64,000 bases of DNA from Dactylosporangium fulvum (GCF_025137375.1 NZ_CP073720.1:892501-956500), one strand, 5' to 3'; shown: positions 7,564-17,483, counted from the first letter of the stretch. Notes: generated by a model not told the origin, from the letters alone. Made by a program: numbers and translations.

Positions 7564-8190
7564 CTATGCGGTCACGACCGCCCGGTCGGTGTCATCCGTG
7601 GTGACCTGGGCCTGCGCGAGCGCGGCGCCGGTCTCGGCGGCCCGCTTGCGCGCCCGGTGCGCCGCGACGTGGGAACGGGTCGCGCACCGCTCGGAACAGA
7701 ACCGGCGGCAGCAGTTCGACGAAGTGTCGAGGTACACGTTGCCGCAGCGCTCGTCCGCGCAGACGCCGAACCGGGCGCTGCCGTGCTCGCACAGCCACAC
7801 CGCCAGGCCCCAGGCGGCGCCGGCCAGCAGCTCGGAGCTCACCGAGGAGCCTCGGCCGGTCACGTGCATGTGCCAGTCGTGGGTGTCGTGCCCGGAGATC
7901 CGCGGCTGCATCGGATAGGCCTCGAGCAGCGCGTTGAGCTCCGCGACCGCGGCCACGTCACGGCCGGCCGAGCCGTGCTCGAACACATCCCGGAGCCGCT
8001 TGCGGGCGCGCCGGAAGGCGATCAGGTCGCGTTCCGTCGCCTCGGCGGTCTGCCAACTGTCCTCGCCGAACAGTGCGACGAGGTCTTGCATGCTTTCGAG
8101 CGGCGCGTTGACGATGTCGACGGCGGTCCGCGCATACGCGTCGAAGTCCACCCGACCAAGGTAGTCAAGAAATGCCACACTGGCGACCAC
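7564..8190 (-). CDS. CGNR zinc-finger / ABATE-domain regulator
   Basis: A 208-residue protein with an alpha-helical N-terminal ABATE-like domain and a C-terminal CGNR zinc finger. C144, C149, C165 and C169 are the zinc ligands, in the run CGNVYLDTSS then RRFCSERC, followed by a basic helix (HRARKR). Members are thought to be DNA-binding regulators, mostly uncharacterised. A GTG at 8190 or 8178 could be the start. It diverges from proline dehydrogenase across 39 bp, making that gene a possible target. Confidence 0.85.
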   Translation of the reverse strand: MVASVAFLDYLGRVDFDAYARTAVDIVNAPLESMQDLVALFGEDSWQTAEATERDLIAFRRARKRLRDVFEHGSAGRDVAAVAELNALLEAYPMQPRISGHDTHDWHMHVTGRGSSVSSELLAGAAWGLAVWLCEHGSARFGVCADERCGNVYLDTSSNCCRRFCSERCATRSHVAAHRARKRAAETGAALAQAQVTTDDTDRAVVTA

Positions 8191-8217
8191 GCGTCACCGG
8201 ACCCGGCAGGATCTGTC

Positions 8218-8223
8218 TACGCT
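8218..8223 (+). promoter_or_regulatory. -10 box TACGCT for proline dehydrogenase
   Basis: TACGCT ends 6 nt before the ATG at 8230. No Shine-Dalgarno is present. Confidence 0.6.
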
Positions 8224-8229
8224 CGGCAC

Positions 8230-9150
8230 ATGCTCAGATCGGTCATCCTCGCCGCCGCCCGCTCAAACAGAGTCGAGCGGCTTGTCGAATCCGCTCCGGT
8301 CAGCCGCGACATCGTGCGCCGGTTCATCGCCGGCGAGCACGTGGACGACGCGCTGGCCCGCACCCGCGAGCTCGTCGCCGACGGACTGGCGGTGACGATC
8401 GACCACCTCGGCGAGGACACCACCAATCCGCAACAGGCCGAGGCGACCCGCGACGAGTACCTCAAACTGCTCGACGCGCTGCAGGCCGCCGAGTTGACCC
8501 CCGCGGCCGAGGTCAGCCTCAAGCTCTCCGCGCTCGGCCAGGTCTTCGACGAGAAGGTCGCCTACGAGCACGCCCGCGCGATCTGCGCCAAGGCCACCGA
8601 GGCCGGCACCACGGTCACCCTCGACGCCGAGGACCACACCACCACCGACTCGACGCTGGAGGTGCTGGCCCGGCTGCGGGAGGACTTCCCGACGACCGGC
8701 GCGGTCGTCCAGTCGTACCTGCGCCGCACCGAGGCCGACTGCCGCGAGCTGGCGGTCAGCGGCTCCCGGGTCCGGCTGTGCAAGGGGGCGTACAAGGAGC
8801 CCGAGTCGGTGGCCTACCAGAGCCGTCTCGACGTCGACAAGTCCTACGTGCGCTGCCTCAACGTGCTCATGTCCGGCTCCGGCTACCCGATGCTCGCCAC
8901 GCACGACCCCCGCCTGGTGGCCATCGGCGAGGACCGCGCGAAGTGGTTCGACCGCTCGACCGACGAGTTCGAGTTCCAGATGTTGTACGGTGTCCGCCCC
9001 GACGAGCAGCGCCGCCTCGCCGAGCTGGGATACACCGTCCGGGTCTACCTGCCCTACGGCACCCAGTGGTACGCCTACATGATGCGGCGGCTGGCCGAAC
9101 GGCCCGCAAACGTCGGCTTCCTGGCCCGCGCCCTGCGGTCCAAAGGCTAG
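8230..9150 (+). CDS. Proline dehydrogenase (monofunctional, FAD-dependent)
   Basis: Oxidises proline to pyrroline-5-carboxylate, the first step of proline catabolism. The 306 residues form the beta-alpha barrel PRODH domain. Conserved blocks include LKLSALG, VTLDAEDH, VVQSYLRRT, RLCKGAYKEP and the C-terminal FAD/substrate segment YLPYGTQWYAYMMRRLAERP with its paired arginines. The ATG at 8230 was chosen because the upstream in-frame extension is not conserved and a -10 box precedes this ATG by 6 nt. No P5C dehydrogenase (PruA) gene is adjacent, so the second step must be encoded elsewhere. Confidence 0.93.
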   Translation: MLRSVILAAARSNRVERLVESAPVSRDIVRRFIAGEHVDDALARTRELVADGLAVTIDHLGEDTTNPQQAEATRDEYLKLLDALQAAELTPAAEVSLKLSALGQVFDEKVAYEHARAICAKATEAGTTVTLDAEDHTTTDSTLEVLARLREDFPTTGAVVQSYLRRTEADCRELAVSGSRVRLCKGAYKEPESVAYQSRLDVDKSYVRCLNVLMSGSGYPMLATHDPRLVAIGEDRAKWFDRSTDEFEFQMLYGVRPDEQRRLAELGYTVRVYLPYGTQWYAYMMRRLAERPANVGFLARALRSKG

Positions 9151-9211
9151 CGACAGGTCCTAATGCCGCATCTCGTCCATACGGGCGACGCGGCTGCTTG
9201 ACCGGGTCGCG

Positions 9212-9217
9212 TACGGT
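9212..9217 (+). promoter_or_regulatory. -10 box TACGGT for the membrane peptidase gene
   Basis: TACGGT ends 6 nt before the GTG at 9224. Confidence 0.55.
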
Positions 9218-9223
9218 CCGGCA

Positions 9224-10678
9224 GTGATGGATGGGGGACGGCCGGACGCGACGGGGTTCGCGCGGGAATCGAACCGGCCGCCGTTGCCCCACCCGAGGCC
9301 GGCGGAGTTCTACCATTCGCCGCCGCCGGTGCACTATCAGCAACCCTATCCGCCGTATCCGCCGCCTGTCCCGCCGAAGCGGGTCAACGTCCTCCGGGTC
9401 GCGCTGCTGGTGGCCCTGGCCGTGCTGCTGCTGGCGCCGGCGGGCGCGATCGCCTTCGAGGCCACCCGCCAGGACCGCACCGCGACGCTGGCCGGGCAGG
9501 GCCTCGGCACGGCCGGTGATCGGCCGGTCGGCGAGTCCAACGGCGGCGGCGCGAAGGGCGGGTCGGGCGAGACGAAGGGCGCGCCGCCCACGACCGTGGA
9601 CGGCAAGGTCCGCCGCGCCCTGTCCGACCAGGGCGCGGCTCTGGTCGGCGGCGACCAGGCCGCCTTCCTCGCCCCGGTCGACCAGACCGCCACCAAGCTG
9701 CGCGACGATCTCGCCCGGCGGTTCGGCTCGCTGCGCCAGTTGCAGGTCAAGGTCTGGGAACCGACCGTCGTCGACAAGGTCAAGGTCGTCGGCGACGGCA
9801 CCGCGACCGCCAAGGTCTACGTGCGGTACTGCTTCGTGGTCGAGACCTGCGACCCGATGAACTTCCAGACCGCCACCCGGTGGAACGTCTCCGGCAAGAC
9901 CGTCACGCTGCTCGAGTTCGGCGTCTCCGACGACCTCGGCCCGCGCCCGTGGGAGGCCAGCGAGCTGCGGACCGCGGTCGGTCAGCGGGTGGTGCTGTCG
10001 ACGACCCCGAAGTACGCCTCCCGCCTCCCGTCGATGCTCGCCAGCGCCGAGAAGGCCGCCGCGCTGACCGACCGCTACGCGAAGTGGGGCCCGCCGCCGT
10101 CGCGCTACACCGTGTATCTCGCCGGCCCGGACGAGTGGTCGTCGTGGTACGGCATCAAGCAGGAGAACTGGGTCGCCGGCTTCGCGCTGCCGCTCACCCC
10201 GAACGCGACCGAGATCGTCCTGAACGCCGCCCGCGTCGACGCCAAGGAGACGCTCGACGTGCTGCGCCACGAGTTCACCCACGTGGTGACGCTGGCCGGC
10301 GTCGACCGCGCCTATGACAAGACCTGGTGGCTGGTCGAGGGTCTCGCCGAATACGTGCGGGTGAAGGGCGAAGGCAAGCCGTTCAGCCAGATGTCCGACG
10401 TGCGGGCGTATGTCCGCAGTGGACACTGGAAGAACGAGATCGCGATGGACGACCCGCCGGAGGGGGCGAGCACGAGCGACGTGAGCGGGCGATACGGCAT
10501 CGCCTACCTGTCCGTGCAGCGCCTCGCCGACCGCTTCGGCGAGGAGAAGATGCTCGACTTCTTCGACCTCACCACCCGGCAGGGCATGAGCCTCACCGAC
10601 GCCGCACCGAAGGCACTCGGCATGAGCTGGGACGACGTCGCCAACGACTGCGTGAGGAACGTCAAAGCCCGTACATAG
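9224..10678 (+). CDS. Membrane-anchored MA-clan metallopeptidase-like protein
   Basis: A 484-residue type II membrane protein. A proline/tyrosine-rich cytoplasmic head (about 20-52) leads into one TM helix (about 57-77), then an extracytoplasmic region. The C-terminal half has a gluzincin-type zinc motif, HEFTH, with a downstream glutamate in VEGLAEY as the third ligand. It is probably a peptidase MA-like enzyme; the substrate is unknown. It lies directly upstream of a MacAB-like exporter whose promoter overlaps its stop codon, so the two may be functionally related. Confidence 0.78.
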   Translation: MMDGGRPDATGFARESNRPPLPHPRPAEFYHSPPPVHYQQPYPPYPPPVPPKRVNVLRVALLVALAVLLLAPAGAIAFEATRQDRTATLAGQGLGTAGDRPVGESNGGGAKGGSGETKGAPPTTVDGKVRRALSDQGAALVGGDQAAFLAPVDQTATKLRDDLARRFGSLRQLQVKVWEPTVVDKVKVVGDGTATAKVYVRYCFVVETCDPMNFQTATRWNVSGKTVTLLEFGVSDDLGPRPWEASELRTAVGQRVVLSTTPKYASRLPSMLASAEKAAALTDRYAKWGPPPSRYTVYLAGPDEWSSWYGIKQENWVAGFALPLTPNATEIVLNAARVDAKETLDVLRHEFTHVVTLAGVDRAYDKTWWLVEGLAEYVRVKGEGKPFSQMSDVRAYVRSGHWKNEIAMDDPPEGASTSDVSGRYGIAYLSVQRLADRFGEEKMLDFFDLTTRQGMSLTDAAPKALGMSWDDVANDCVRNVKART

Positions 10679-10681
10679 AAT
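10676..10681 (+). promoter_or_regulatory. -10 box TAGAAT overlapping a stop codon
   Basis: The TAG stop of the peptidase gene (10676-10678) is also the first half of TAGAAT, which ends 7 nt before the GTG at 10689. The exporter operon can therefore be transcribed independently and leaderless. Confidence 0.5.
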
Positions 10682-10688
10682 TGCGTGC

Positions 10689-12043
10689 GTGTATCGCGTC
10701 CCCCCGCGAGTGCAGCTGACCGTCTCCGTGGCCCTCCTCAGCCTCGTCTCGCTGACGGCCGCCTCCTGCGACGGCGAGAACAACGACATCGGCCTGGGCA
10801 ACGCCGGGCGCGCCGACGTGATCGAGGTCGTCGACGCGCCGGCCACCATCACCGCCAGGGCCGCCGCGACCCTCACCGCGGCCGCCGACGGCACGCTCGT
10901 GTCGCTGTCGGTCAAGCCGGGTGACACCGTGGCCGCCGGCCAGGTGCTTGCCGTGATCGACTCGCCGTCCGCGCAGCAGCGGCTCACGGCGGCCGGTGAG
11001 GCGCTCGACGCACTCAAGGGCGCCGGCGGGGGAGGAGGCGGGACCAAGAACCTCTCGGCGACGCAGAAGAAGACCGACGACGCGGCGGCGAAGGCGTTCG
11101 CCGACGCGCGTGGTGCCGCACAGCAGATCGCCGATCAGGCGGTACGGGCAGCGCTCCTGCACCAGATCGACCTCGCCGAGCGCACGTACCAGGAGGCGGC
11201 GGCGTCGGCCCGGGCACTCATCACGGCGGTCCAGCGCGGCCTGGCGAGCGTCAACCAGGCGATGTCCGCGCTCACCGCGGCACAGCGGGCCCAGGCGCAG
11301 GCCGCGTACGACCTGGCGAGGTCCACGGTCGACGCGCTGACCCTGCGCGCACCGGTCGCCGGCGTCGTGCAGCTGGGCGGCACCTCGGCGGCCAGTGCGC
11401 CGTCGATCACCGACCTGCTCGGTGCCGCCGCCGGGGCCACCGGCGGGGCGGGCGCCGCAGTGGACGTGCCGCAGCAGCCCGGCCCGGGCGTCGACCCGGC
11501 GGTTCCGGTCGGTGGCAGGGTCGCCGCCGGTGCCGCGATCGTCACCGTCGTCGACGTCTCCGAGCTGGGCCTGATGGCCGAGGTCGACGAGACCGACGTG
11601 CTGCTGGTCCAGCCTGGCGTCACCGCGCGGGTCGAGCTCGACGCGGCGCCCGGCGCCGTCTACGAGGCCACGGTGACCTCGGCCGACGTGTTGCCCACCG
11701 CGTCGGCGCGCGGCGGCGTCTCGTACCGCTCGCGGCTCAAGCTGGGCGTCGGACGCTACGACGACGGCCGGCTGGCGCCGACCCCTCGCCCGGGCATGAA
11801 CGCCGTCGCCCACCTGGAGGTTCGCTCGATCCGCGACGCGGTGACCGTGCCGGCGGCGGCCGTGTTCAACGTCGGCGGCAAAGACGTGGTGTGGCTGGTC
11901 CGCGACGGCAAGGCGGTCCAGACGCCGGTCAGCATCGGCGTCTCGGGTCAGGACCGGGTGCAGGTCCTGTCCGGCGTGGCGGACGGCGACCGGCTGGTCG
12001 TCCGTGGCACGGACAAGGTCAAGCAGGGCATGGACCTGCAGCG

Positions 12044-12047
<4 letters not shown>
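10689..12047 (+). CDS. HlyD/MacA-type periplasmic adaptor of an ABC exporter
   Basis: A 452-residue secreted adaptor with an N-terminal signal sequence ending near AASC, which suggests lipidation. It has a biotinyl-lipoyl half (VSLSVKPGDTVAAGQVLAVI), a long alpha-helical hairpin (about 95-215), the second lipoyl half (LTLRAPVAGVVQLGG) and C-terminal beta-barrel domains. In Gram-positive bacteria such proteins couple MacB-type transporters to extracytoplasmic cargo. It overlaps the ATPase gene by 4 bp (ATGA), so the three genes form one operon. Confidence 0.88.
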
Positions 12048-12744
<697 letters not shown>

Positions 12745-12748
<4 letters not shown>

Positions 12749-13929
12749 GGTTCGCGGAGGCGTGGCGGGTTGCTGTCGACGCCCTGCGGGCGAACCGGCT
12801 GCGCAGCATGCTGACCATGCTCGGGGTGATCATCGGGGTCGCGGCGGTCGTCGTGCTCGTGGCCATCGGCACCGGTACCAAGCAGAAGATCGAACAGCAG
12901 GTGGAGGGCCTCGGCTCGAACCTGCTCATCGTCGTGCCGGGGCAGGTCAACATCGGCTCGGCGCCGTCGGTCTCGCGAATGGACCTGTCCGACGTCGACG
13001 CCGTGTCGAAGATCGTCGGCGACCGCAACCGGGTGGCGGTGAGCGTGGCGTCGGGTGAGACGGTCGCTGCCGGCAACGTCGACACGTTCGCCACGATCAA
13101 CGGGGTCATCGAGACGACGCCGCAGGTCTTCGTGCGGAGCCTCGCCCGCGGCACGTACCTCAGCCGCTCCGACGTCGACACCCAACGCCGCGTCGCCGTG
13201 CTCGGCTGGAGCGTCGCCCACGCGCTCTTCGGCGACCGGGACGCGGTCGGCCAGCAGGTCACCATCGCAGGCGTGCGGTTCCGGGTAATCGGCGTCTTCG
13301 CGCAGCTCGGCCAGAGCCTCGGCATCGACCGGGACAGCGAGGTGCACGTACCGATCACGACCGCACAGCGTCTGCTCGGCACCAACCGGGTCGACGGCAT
13401 CGCGATCAAGGCCCCGAACCGCGACGAGATCGACGAGCTGAGCGCCCGGATCATCGCCGAGCTGAGCCGCCGCCATCCGGGCACCGAGTTCAGCGCGGTC
13501 ACCCAGGAGCAGATCCTCGGCGTGCTCGGTGACATCCTCGGCGTGCTGACCGGCGTGCTCGCCGCGATCGCCGGCATCTCGCTGCTGGTCGGCGGGGTCG
13601 GGGTGTCCAACATCATGCTCGTGTCGGTCCGCGAGCGCACCAAGGAGATCGGGCTGCGCAAGGCCGTGGGCGCCCGGCCGCGGGACATCGGCGTCCAGTT
13701 CCTGCTGGAGGCCGTGCTGCTGACCACGCTGGGCGGGTTTGCCGGGATGGCACTCGGCGTCGTGGCTGCCCTGGTGGTCGCCGCGCTGTCGCCGGTGCCG
13801 GCCGCGATCACCTGGTGGTCGTTGGCGCTGGCTTTCGGGGTGTCTGCCGGCGTCGGGATCATCTTCGGAGTGGTACCCGCACAGCGGGCCGGTCGGCTCG
13901 ATCCCGTCGTGGCCCTGCGCACCGAGTGA
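12745..13929 (+). CDS. MacB/FtsX-type ABC transporter permease
   Basis: A 394-residue permease. One TM helix lies near the N-terminus (LTMLGVIIGVAAVVVLVAIG) and is followed by a large extracytoplasmic MacB periplasmic core domain. Three TM helices of the FtsX domain lie at the C-terminus, including the conserved SNIMLVSVRERTKEIGLRKAVGA loop. The start GTG overlaps the ATPase stop by 4 bp. With the adaptor and ATPase it forms a complete tripartite-like exporter lacking an outer-membrane channel, as expected for a Gram-positive cell. Confidence 0.93.
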
Positions 13930-13998
13930 CGGCGTGTCGACCCGCCCGAGTTGATGTTGAGAGGAAAGATTCCGACGAAGCCGGGGCGCAAGTCACAG

Positions 13999-14017
13999 CA
14001 GTACCGTTACCGTACTG
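13999..14017 (+). promoter_or_regulatory. Inverted repeat upstream of the bldC-like gene
   Basis: CAGTAC (13999-14004) and GTACTG (14012-14017) flank a 7-nt spacer, 48 bp upstream of the ATG. It could be an operator. The factor is unknown. Confidence 0.35.
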
Positions 14018-14065
14018 ATAACACGCTGATGGTGGGTGTACGGCGAGCGCTGGTCGGAGGTTGCG

Positions 14066-14281
14066 ATGTCGAGTAATCCACATACCACCGAAGGCCGGCT
14101 GGGAGAAGTCAGGTTCCTGACCGTCGCCGAGGTGGCCACCCTGATGAGGGTCTCCAAGATGACCGTCTACCGCTTGGTGCACGCCGGTGATCTCACCGCG
14201 GTCCGCGTCGGTCGGTCGTTCCGGGTGCCGGAGCACGCGGTCGACCAATACCTGCGCGAAGCGTTCCGTGAGACGGCATAG
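14066..14281 (+). CDS. BldC-like MerR/excisionase-fold DNA-binding protein
   Basis: A 71-residue protein with a winged helix-turn-helix of the excisionase/MerR class: LTVAEVATLMRVSKMTVYRLVH followed by the wing AVRVGRSFRVPEHAVDQYL. The size and sequence resemble Streptomyces BldC, which controls entry into sporulation, and the paralogue next to bS22 in mycobacteria. The ATG at 14066 has GGAGG 5 nt upstream; an earlier in-frame GTG is not needed. Which paralogue group it belongs to cannot be settled without a tree. Confidence 0.88.
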   Translation: MSSNPHTTEGRLGEVRFLTVAEVATLMRVSKMTVYRLVHAGDLTAVRVGRSFRVPEHAVDQYLREAFRETA

Positions 14282-14342
14282 CGGGGTCGTTTTCCGATCA
14301 AGCAGCGGTGCGGCTACCCTGGAGCCGCTAACCATGTCTTTG

Positions 14343-14362
14343 GCGTGCCAGCGATGGCACGC
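14343..14362 (+). promoter_or_regulatory. GNRA-capped hairpin in the bS22 leader
   Basis: GCGTGCCA (14343-14350) pairs perfectly with TGGCACGC (14355-14362) across a GCGA tetraloop. It ends 27 nt before the ATG and leaves the GAGGAGA ribosome-binding site free. It could be a protein-binding or stability element. Confidence 0.45.
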
Positions 14363-14389
14363 GTTCCGCTGTATCGAGGAGATACCCGT

Positions 14390-14491
14390 ATGGGCTCGGT
14401 GGTCAAGAAGCGCCGCAAGCGTATGGCCAAGAAGAAGCACCGGAAGCTGCTGCGCAAGACCCGCGTCCAGCGTCGTCGTCTCGGCAAGTAG
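14390..14491 (+). CDS. Ribosomal protein bS22 (AURKAIP1/COX24 family), 33 residues
   Basis: A very short, highly basic protein ([19 protein letters not shown] then [14 protein letters not shown]) that matches the actinobacterial small-subunit protein bS22, seen near the decoding centre in mycobacterial ribosome structures. GAGGAGA sits 7 nt upstream of the ATG. In Mycobacterium the same gene follows a BldC-like gene and precedes an epimerase and acyltransferase pair, exactly as here. It is easily missed because of its size. Confidence 0.93.
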   Translation: MGSVVKKRRKRMAKKKHRKLLRKTRVQRRRLGK

Positions 14492-14575
14492 TAGCGCTTC
14501 GGCGGTCCGCCCCGGCCCCAGGCCCGCGCTGAGCGCGGGTGCCGTCCGGGGGCGGTCCGCTTGGAACGGAGTCGC

Positions 14576-15643
14576 GTGACCACGCCGCCAGCGCCACGGG
14601 TTGTCCTGGTGACCGGGGTGGGCCGCTACCTCGGCGCGCACCTGGCCGCCCGGCTCGCCGCCGACCCGCGCATCGAGCGGGTCATCGGCATCGACGCCGC
14701 AACGCCGTCCGGTGAGTTCGCCGGGGTGCTGGGCGACGTCGACGTCCATCAGGTCGACCTCCGGACCCCGGGGGTGCTGCGGGTGATGGTCGACGCCCGG
14801 GTCGAGGCGGTTGCGCACCTCGCCGTCGCCACCGCGGCGGACCAGCAGGGCGGCCGGGCGGCGATGAAGGAGCTCAACGTCATCGGCACGATGCAGCTCC
14901 TGGCCGCCTGCCAGCAGGCGACCCGGCTGCGGAAGCTGGTCGTCCGCTCGTCCACGGCTGCCTACGGTGCGTCGTTCCGCGACCCCGCGATCTTCACGGA
15001 GGACACCGAGCCGCGGGAGATCCCGCGCGGTGGCTTCGCCAAGGACGTGCTCGACATCGAGGGCTACGTGCGGGGCTTCCGCCGGCGCCGTCCCGACGTC
15101 GGGGCCACGGTGCTGCGGTTCGCGCCGTTCATCGGCTCGACCGTCGACACCCGGCTGACCCGCTACTTCGCCCAGCCGTTCGTGCCGACCGTGTTCGGAC
15201 GCGACCCCCGGTTGCAGTTCCTGCACGTCGAGGACGCGTTCGAGGTTCTGCACCGCTCGGTCGCCGAGGCGCATCCGGGCACCTTCAACGTGGCCGGGGC
15301 CGGCACGCTGACCCTGTCGCAGGCGGTCCGGCGGGCCGGCCGGGTGACGGTCCCGGTGCTGGAGCCTGGGCTCAACGCGCTGGCCGGCATCGGCCGCGCC
15401 GGGGTGTCGCTCGACCAGGTCGACCTGTTCGTCCACGGCCGGGTGGTCGACACCACGCGCCTGATCCGCGAGTTCGGCTTCACCCCGCGCACCACCGCGG
15501 AGGCGTTCGCCGAGTTCGTGCAGAGCCGCCGCGACGGTGAGCTGCTGCCCGCGGATACGATTCGCTCGGTCGAGCAGGCACTGCTCGAAGGATTCCGCCG
15601 GACCCGTGCGGCCCGCGCCGCGTTGGAGAGTGGGCATGACTGA
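14576..15643 (+). CDS. NAD-dependent epimerase/dehydratase (SDR, GalE2-like)
   Basis: A 355-residue extended short-chain dehydrogenase. The N-terminal Rossmann motif is TGVGRYLG, with a variant GxGxxxG. The expected YxxxK catalytic pair is not seen: the serine/tyrosine strand STAAYGAS is followed by GGFAKD. The family is therefore clear but a sugar epimerase activity is not. The GTG at 14576 has GGAACGGAG upstream. It overlaps the acyltransferase by 8 bp. In Mycobacterium the orthologous pair is named galE2 and Rv0502 (from memory). Confidence 0.82.
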   Translation: MTTPPAPRVVLVTGVGRYLGAHLAARLAADPRIERVIGIDAATPSGEFAGVLGDVDVHQVDLRTPGVLRVMVDARVEAVAHLAVATAADQQGGRAAMKELNVIGTMQLLAACQQATRLRKLVVRSSTAAYGASFRDPAIFTEDTEPREIPRGGFAKDVLDIEGYVRGFRRRRPDVGATVLRFAPFIGSTVDTRLTRYFAQPFVPTVFGRDPRLQFLHVEDAFEVLHRSVAEAHPGTFNVAGAGTLTLSQAVRRAGRVTVPVLEPGLNALAGIGRAGVSLDQVDLFVHGRVVDTTRLIREFGFTPRTTAEAFAEFVQSRRDGELLPADTIRSVEQALLEGFRRTRAARAALESGHD

Positions 15644-16496
15644 CCCTGGTCTCCCTGATGTGTGGGACGACCGGGTCGCCGGTGCGCTGGCCTTCCTTCG
15701 CGAGCGCCTCACCGGCGACTACGAGGTCGACGGTTTCGGCTTCGACCGCCACCTCACCGACAGCGTCGTCCTGCCGGTGCTGCGCCCGCTGTACAAGCAA
15801 TGGTTCCGCACCGAGGTCTTCGGCGTGGAAAACCTGCCGAAGGAGGGCGCCGCGCTCGTCGTGGCCAACCACTCCGGCACGCTCGCGCTCGACGCGATGA
15901 TGCTCTCGGTGGCCGTCCACGACGAGACGCCCGCCCGGCGCCACCTCCGCCTGCTCGGCGCCGACCTGGTCTTCCGCATGCCGGTCGTGTCGGAGGTGGC
16001 CCGCAAGTCCGGCGCCACGCTGGCGTGCAACCCCGACGCCGAGCGGCTGCTGTCGGAGGGTGAGCTCGTCGGCGTGTTCCCGGAGGGCTTCAAAGGCATC
16101 GGCAAGCCCTTCGCCGAGCGGTACAAGCTCCAGCGCTTCGGCCGCGGCGGCTTCGTCTCCGCCGCGCTGCGCACCGGCATGCCGATCGTGCCGGTGTCGA
16201 TCGTCGGCGCCGAGGAGATCTACCCGCTCCTCGCCAACATCCGCCCGCTCGCCCGGCTGCTCGGCGCACCGTACTTCCCGGTGACGCCCACGTTCCCGTG
16301 GCTCGGCCCGCTGGGGCTGGTCCCGCTGCCGAGCAAGTGGCTGATCGAGTTCGGCGAGCCCATCTCCACCACGGAGTATGCCGACTCGGTCGACGACCCG
16401 ATGGTGGTCTTCAACCTCTCCGACCAGGTGCGCGAGACGATCCAGCAGACGCTCTACAAGCTGCTCGACCGCCGCCCGGACGCGTTTTCCGCCTGA
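15636..16496 (+). CDS. Lysophospholipid acyltransferase family protein
   Basis: A 286-residue acyltransferase of the LPLAT superfamily, likely acylating a lyso-lipid or glycolipid at the membrane. Block I is NHSGTLALD with H79 and D86, a longer H-x6-D spacing than the classical H-x4-D of PlsC. Block III is VFPEGFKG and the later MPIVPVSIVGAEE block is conserved. It is translationally coupled to the epimerase by an 8-bp overlap. Acceptor and acyl donor are unknown. Confidence 0.87.
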   Translation: MTDPGLPDVWDDRVAGALAFLRERLTGDYEVDGFGFDRHLTDSVVLPVLRPLYKQWFRTEVFGVENLPKEGAALVVANHSGTLALDAMMLSVAVHDETPARRHLRLLGADLVFRMPVVSEVARKSGATLACNPDAERLLSEGELVGVFPEGFKGIGKPFAERYKLQRFGRGGFVSAALRTGMPIVPVSIVGAEEIYPLLANIRPLARLLGAPYFPVTPTFPWLGPLGLVPLPSKWLIEFGEPISTTEYADSVDDPMVVFNLSDQVRETIQQTLYKLLDRRPDAFSA

Positions 16497-16559
16497 CGTC
16501 CTTCTTCCTGCCGGGCCGTGGTCGTGCCGGGCCTCGCGACGCCGTCAACCGGTGGCCGG

Positions 16560-17483
16560 TCAGGCCTGCGGCGCGGTGTCCGGCGTGGGTTGGGTCGGGG
16601 TGCGGCGGCGGCGCTTGCGCATCGCGGTCGCCGTTGCGAAGCCGCCGATCACGACGCCGGTGGCGAGGGCCGTCGGGATCGCGATTTTCGCCGCCTTGCG
16701 GCCGGTGCGGAAGTCGCGGATCTCCCAGCCCCGCTTGCGGGCCTCGCGGCGCAGCGCCGGATCCGGGTTCACCGCCACCGCATACCCCACCGTCGACAGC
16801 ATCGGGGTGTCGTTCACCGAGTCGCTGTACGCCGCGCAGCGTGTCAGGTCCAGGCCCTCGGCCAGCGCGAGCGCCCGGATCGCGGACGCCTTCTCGGGAC
16901 CGTGCATGAGGTCGCCGACCAGCCGGCCGGTGTAAACGCCCTCCTTGACCTCCGCCACGGTGCCGATCGCGCCGGTCAGGCCGAGCCGCGCGGCGATGAT
17001 CCGGCCCAGCTCGACCGGTGCGGCGGTGACCAGCCAGACCCGCTGACCGGCGTCGAGGTGCAGCTGGGCCAGGGCCAGCGTGCCGGCCCAGATCCGGTCG
17101 GCCATCAGCTCGTCGAAGATCTCCTCGCAGAGCCGCTCCATGTCCTCGACCCGCCATCCGGCGATGAAGGCCAGTGCGGTGGACTTGGCGTTGGAGACCG
17201 TGCCGGCGTGTTCCGAAGCCAGCAGGCGGAAGCGCGCCTGCTGGTATGCGAAGCGCAGCAGATCGGTGCTGGTGAAGTACTTCCGCTTGGCGAGACCGCG
17301 GGCGAAGTAGTAGATCGACGCGCCCTGCATCATCGTGTTGTCGACGTCGAAGAAGGCCGCGGCGGCCGGGTCTGCCGGAACCTCGAGCGCAGCCTCCACC
17401 TCGGCCGCCGCCCAGCCGGCCGCAGACGCCACGACCCGGCCTGGCGACCGTTTGCGCCGTAACGCCGAAGGTCGGATCGGCAT
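16560..17483 (-). CDS. HAD-IB family phosphatase (SerB1-like) with C-terminal TM
   Basis: A 307-residue HAD hydrolase of subfamily IB. Motif I is FFDVDNTM (nucleophile D46, general acid D48), motif II lies in VWLVTAAP and motif III is YSDSVNDTPML. A hydrophobic helix near 270-290 followed by a basic tail (MRKRRRR) predicts membrane attachment. The ATG at 17483 has AAGGGAG upstream. The family dephosphorylates small molecules such as phosphoserine or lysophosphatidate; a lipid substrate is plausible beside an acyltransferase. Confidence 0.88.
   Translation of the reverse strand: MPIRPSALRRKRSPGRVVASAAGWAAAEVEAALEVPADPAAAAFFDVDNTMMQGASIYYFARGLAKRKYFTSTDLLRFAYQQARFRLLASEHAGTVSNAKSTALAFIAGWRVEDMERLCEEIFDELMADRIWAGTLALAQLHLDAGQRVWLVTAAPVELGRIIAARLGLTGAIGTVAEVKEGVYTGRLVGDLMHGPEKASAIRALALAEGLDLTRCAAYSDSVNDTPMLSTVGYAVAVNPDPALRREARKRGWEIRDFRTGRKAAKIAIPTALATGVVIGGFATATAMRKRRRRTPTQPTPDTAPQA

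Noticed and set aside
8867-11047. Antisense frame of about 725 codons opposite proline dehydrogenase and the peptidase gene
   Set aside because: Spans the boundary of two real genes on the other strand; compositionally a shadow.
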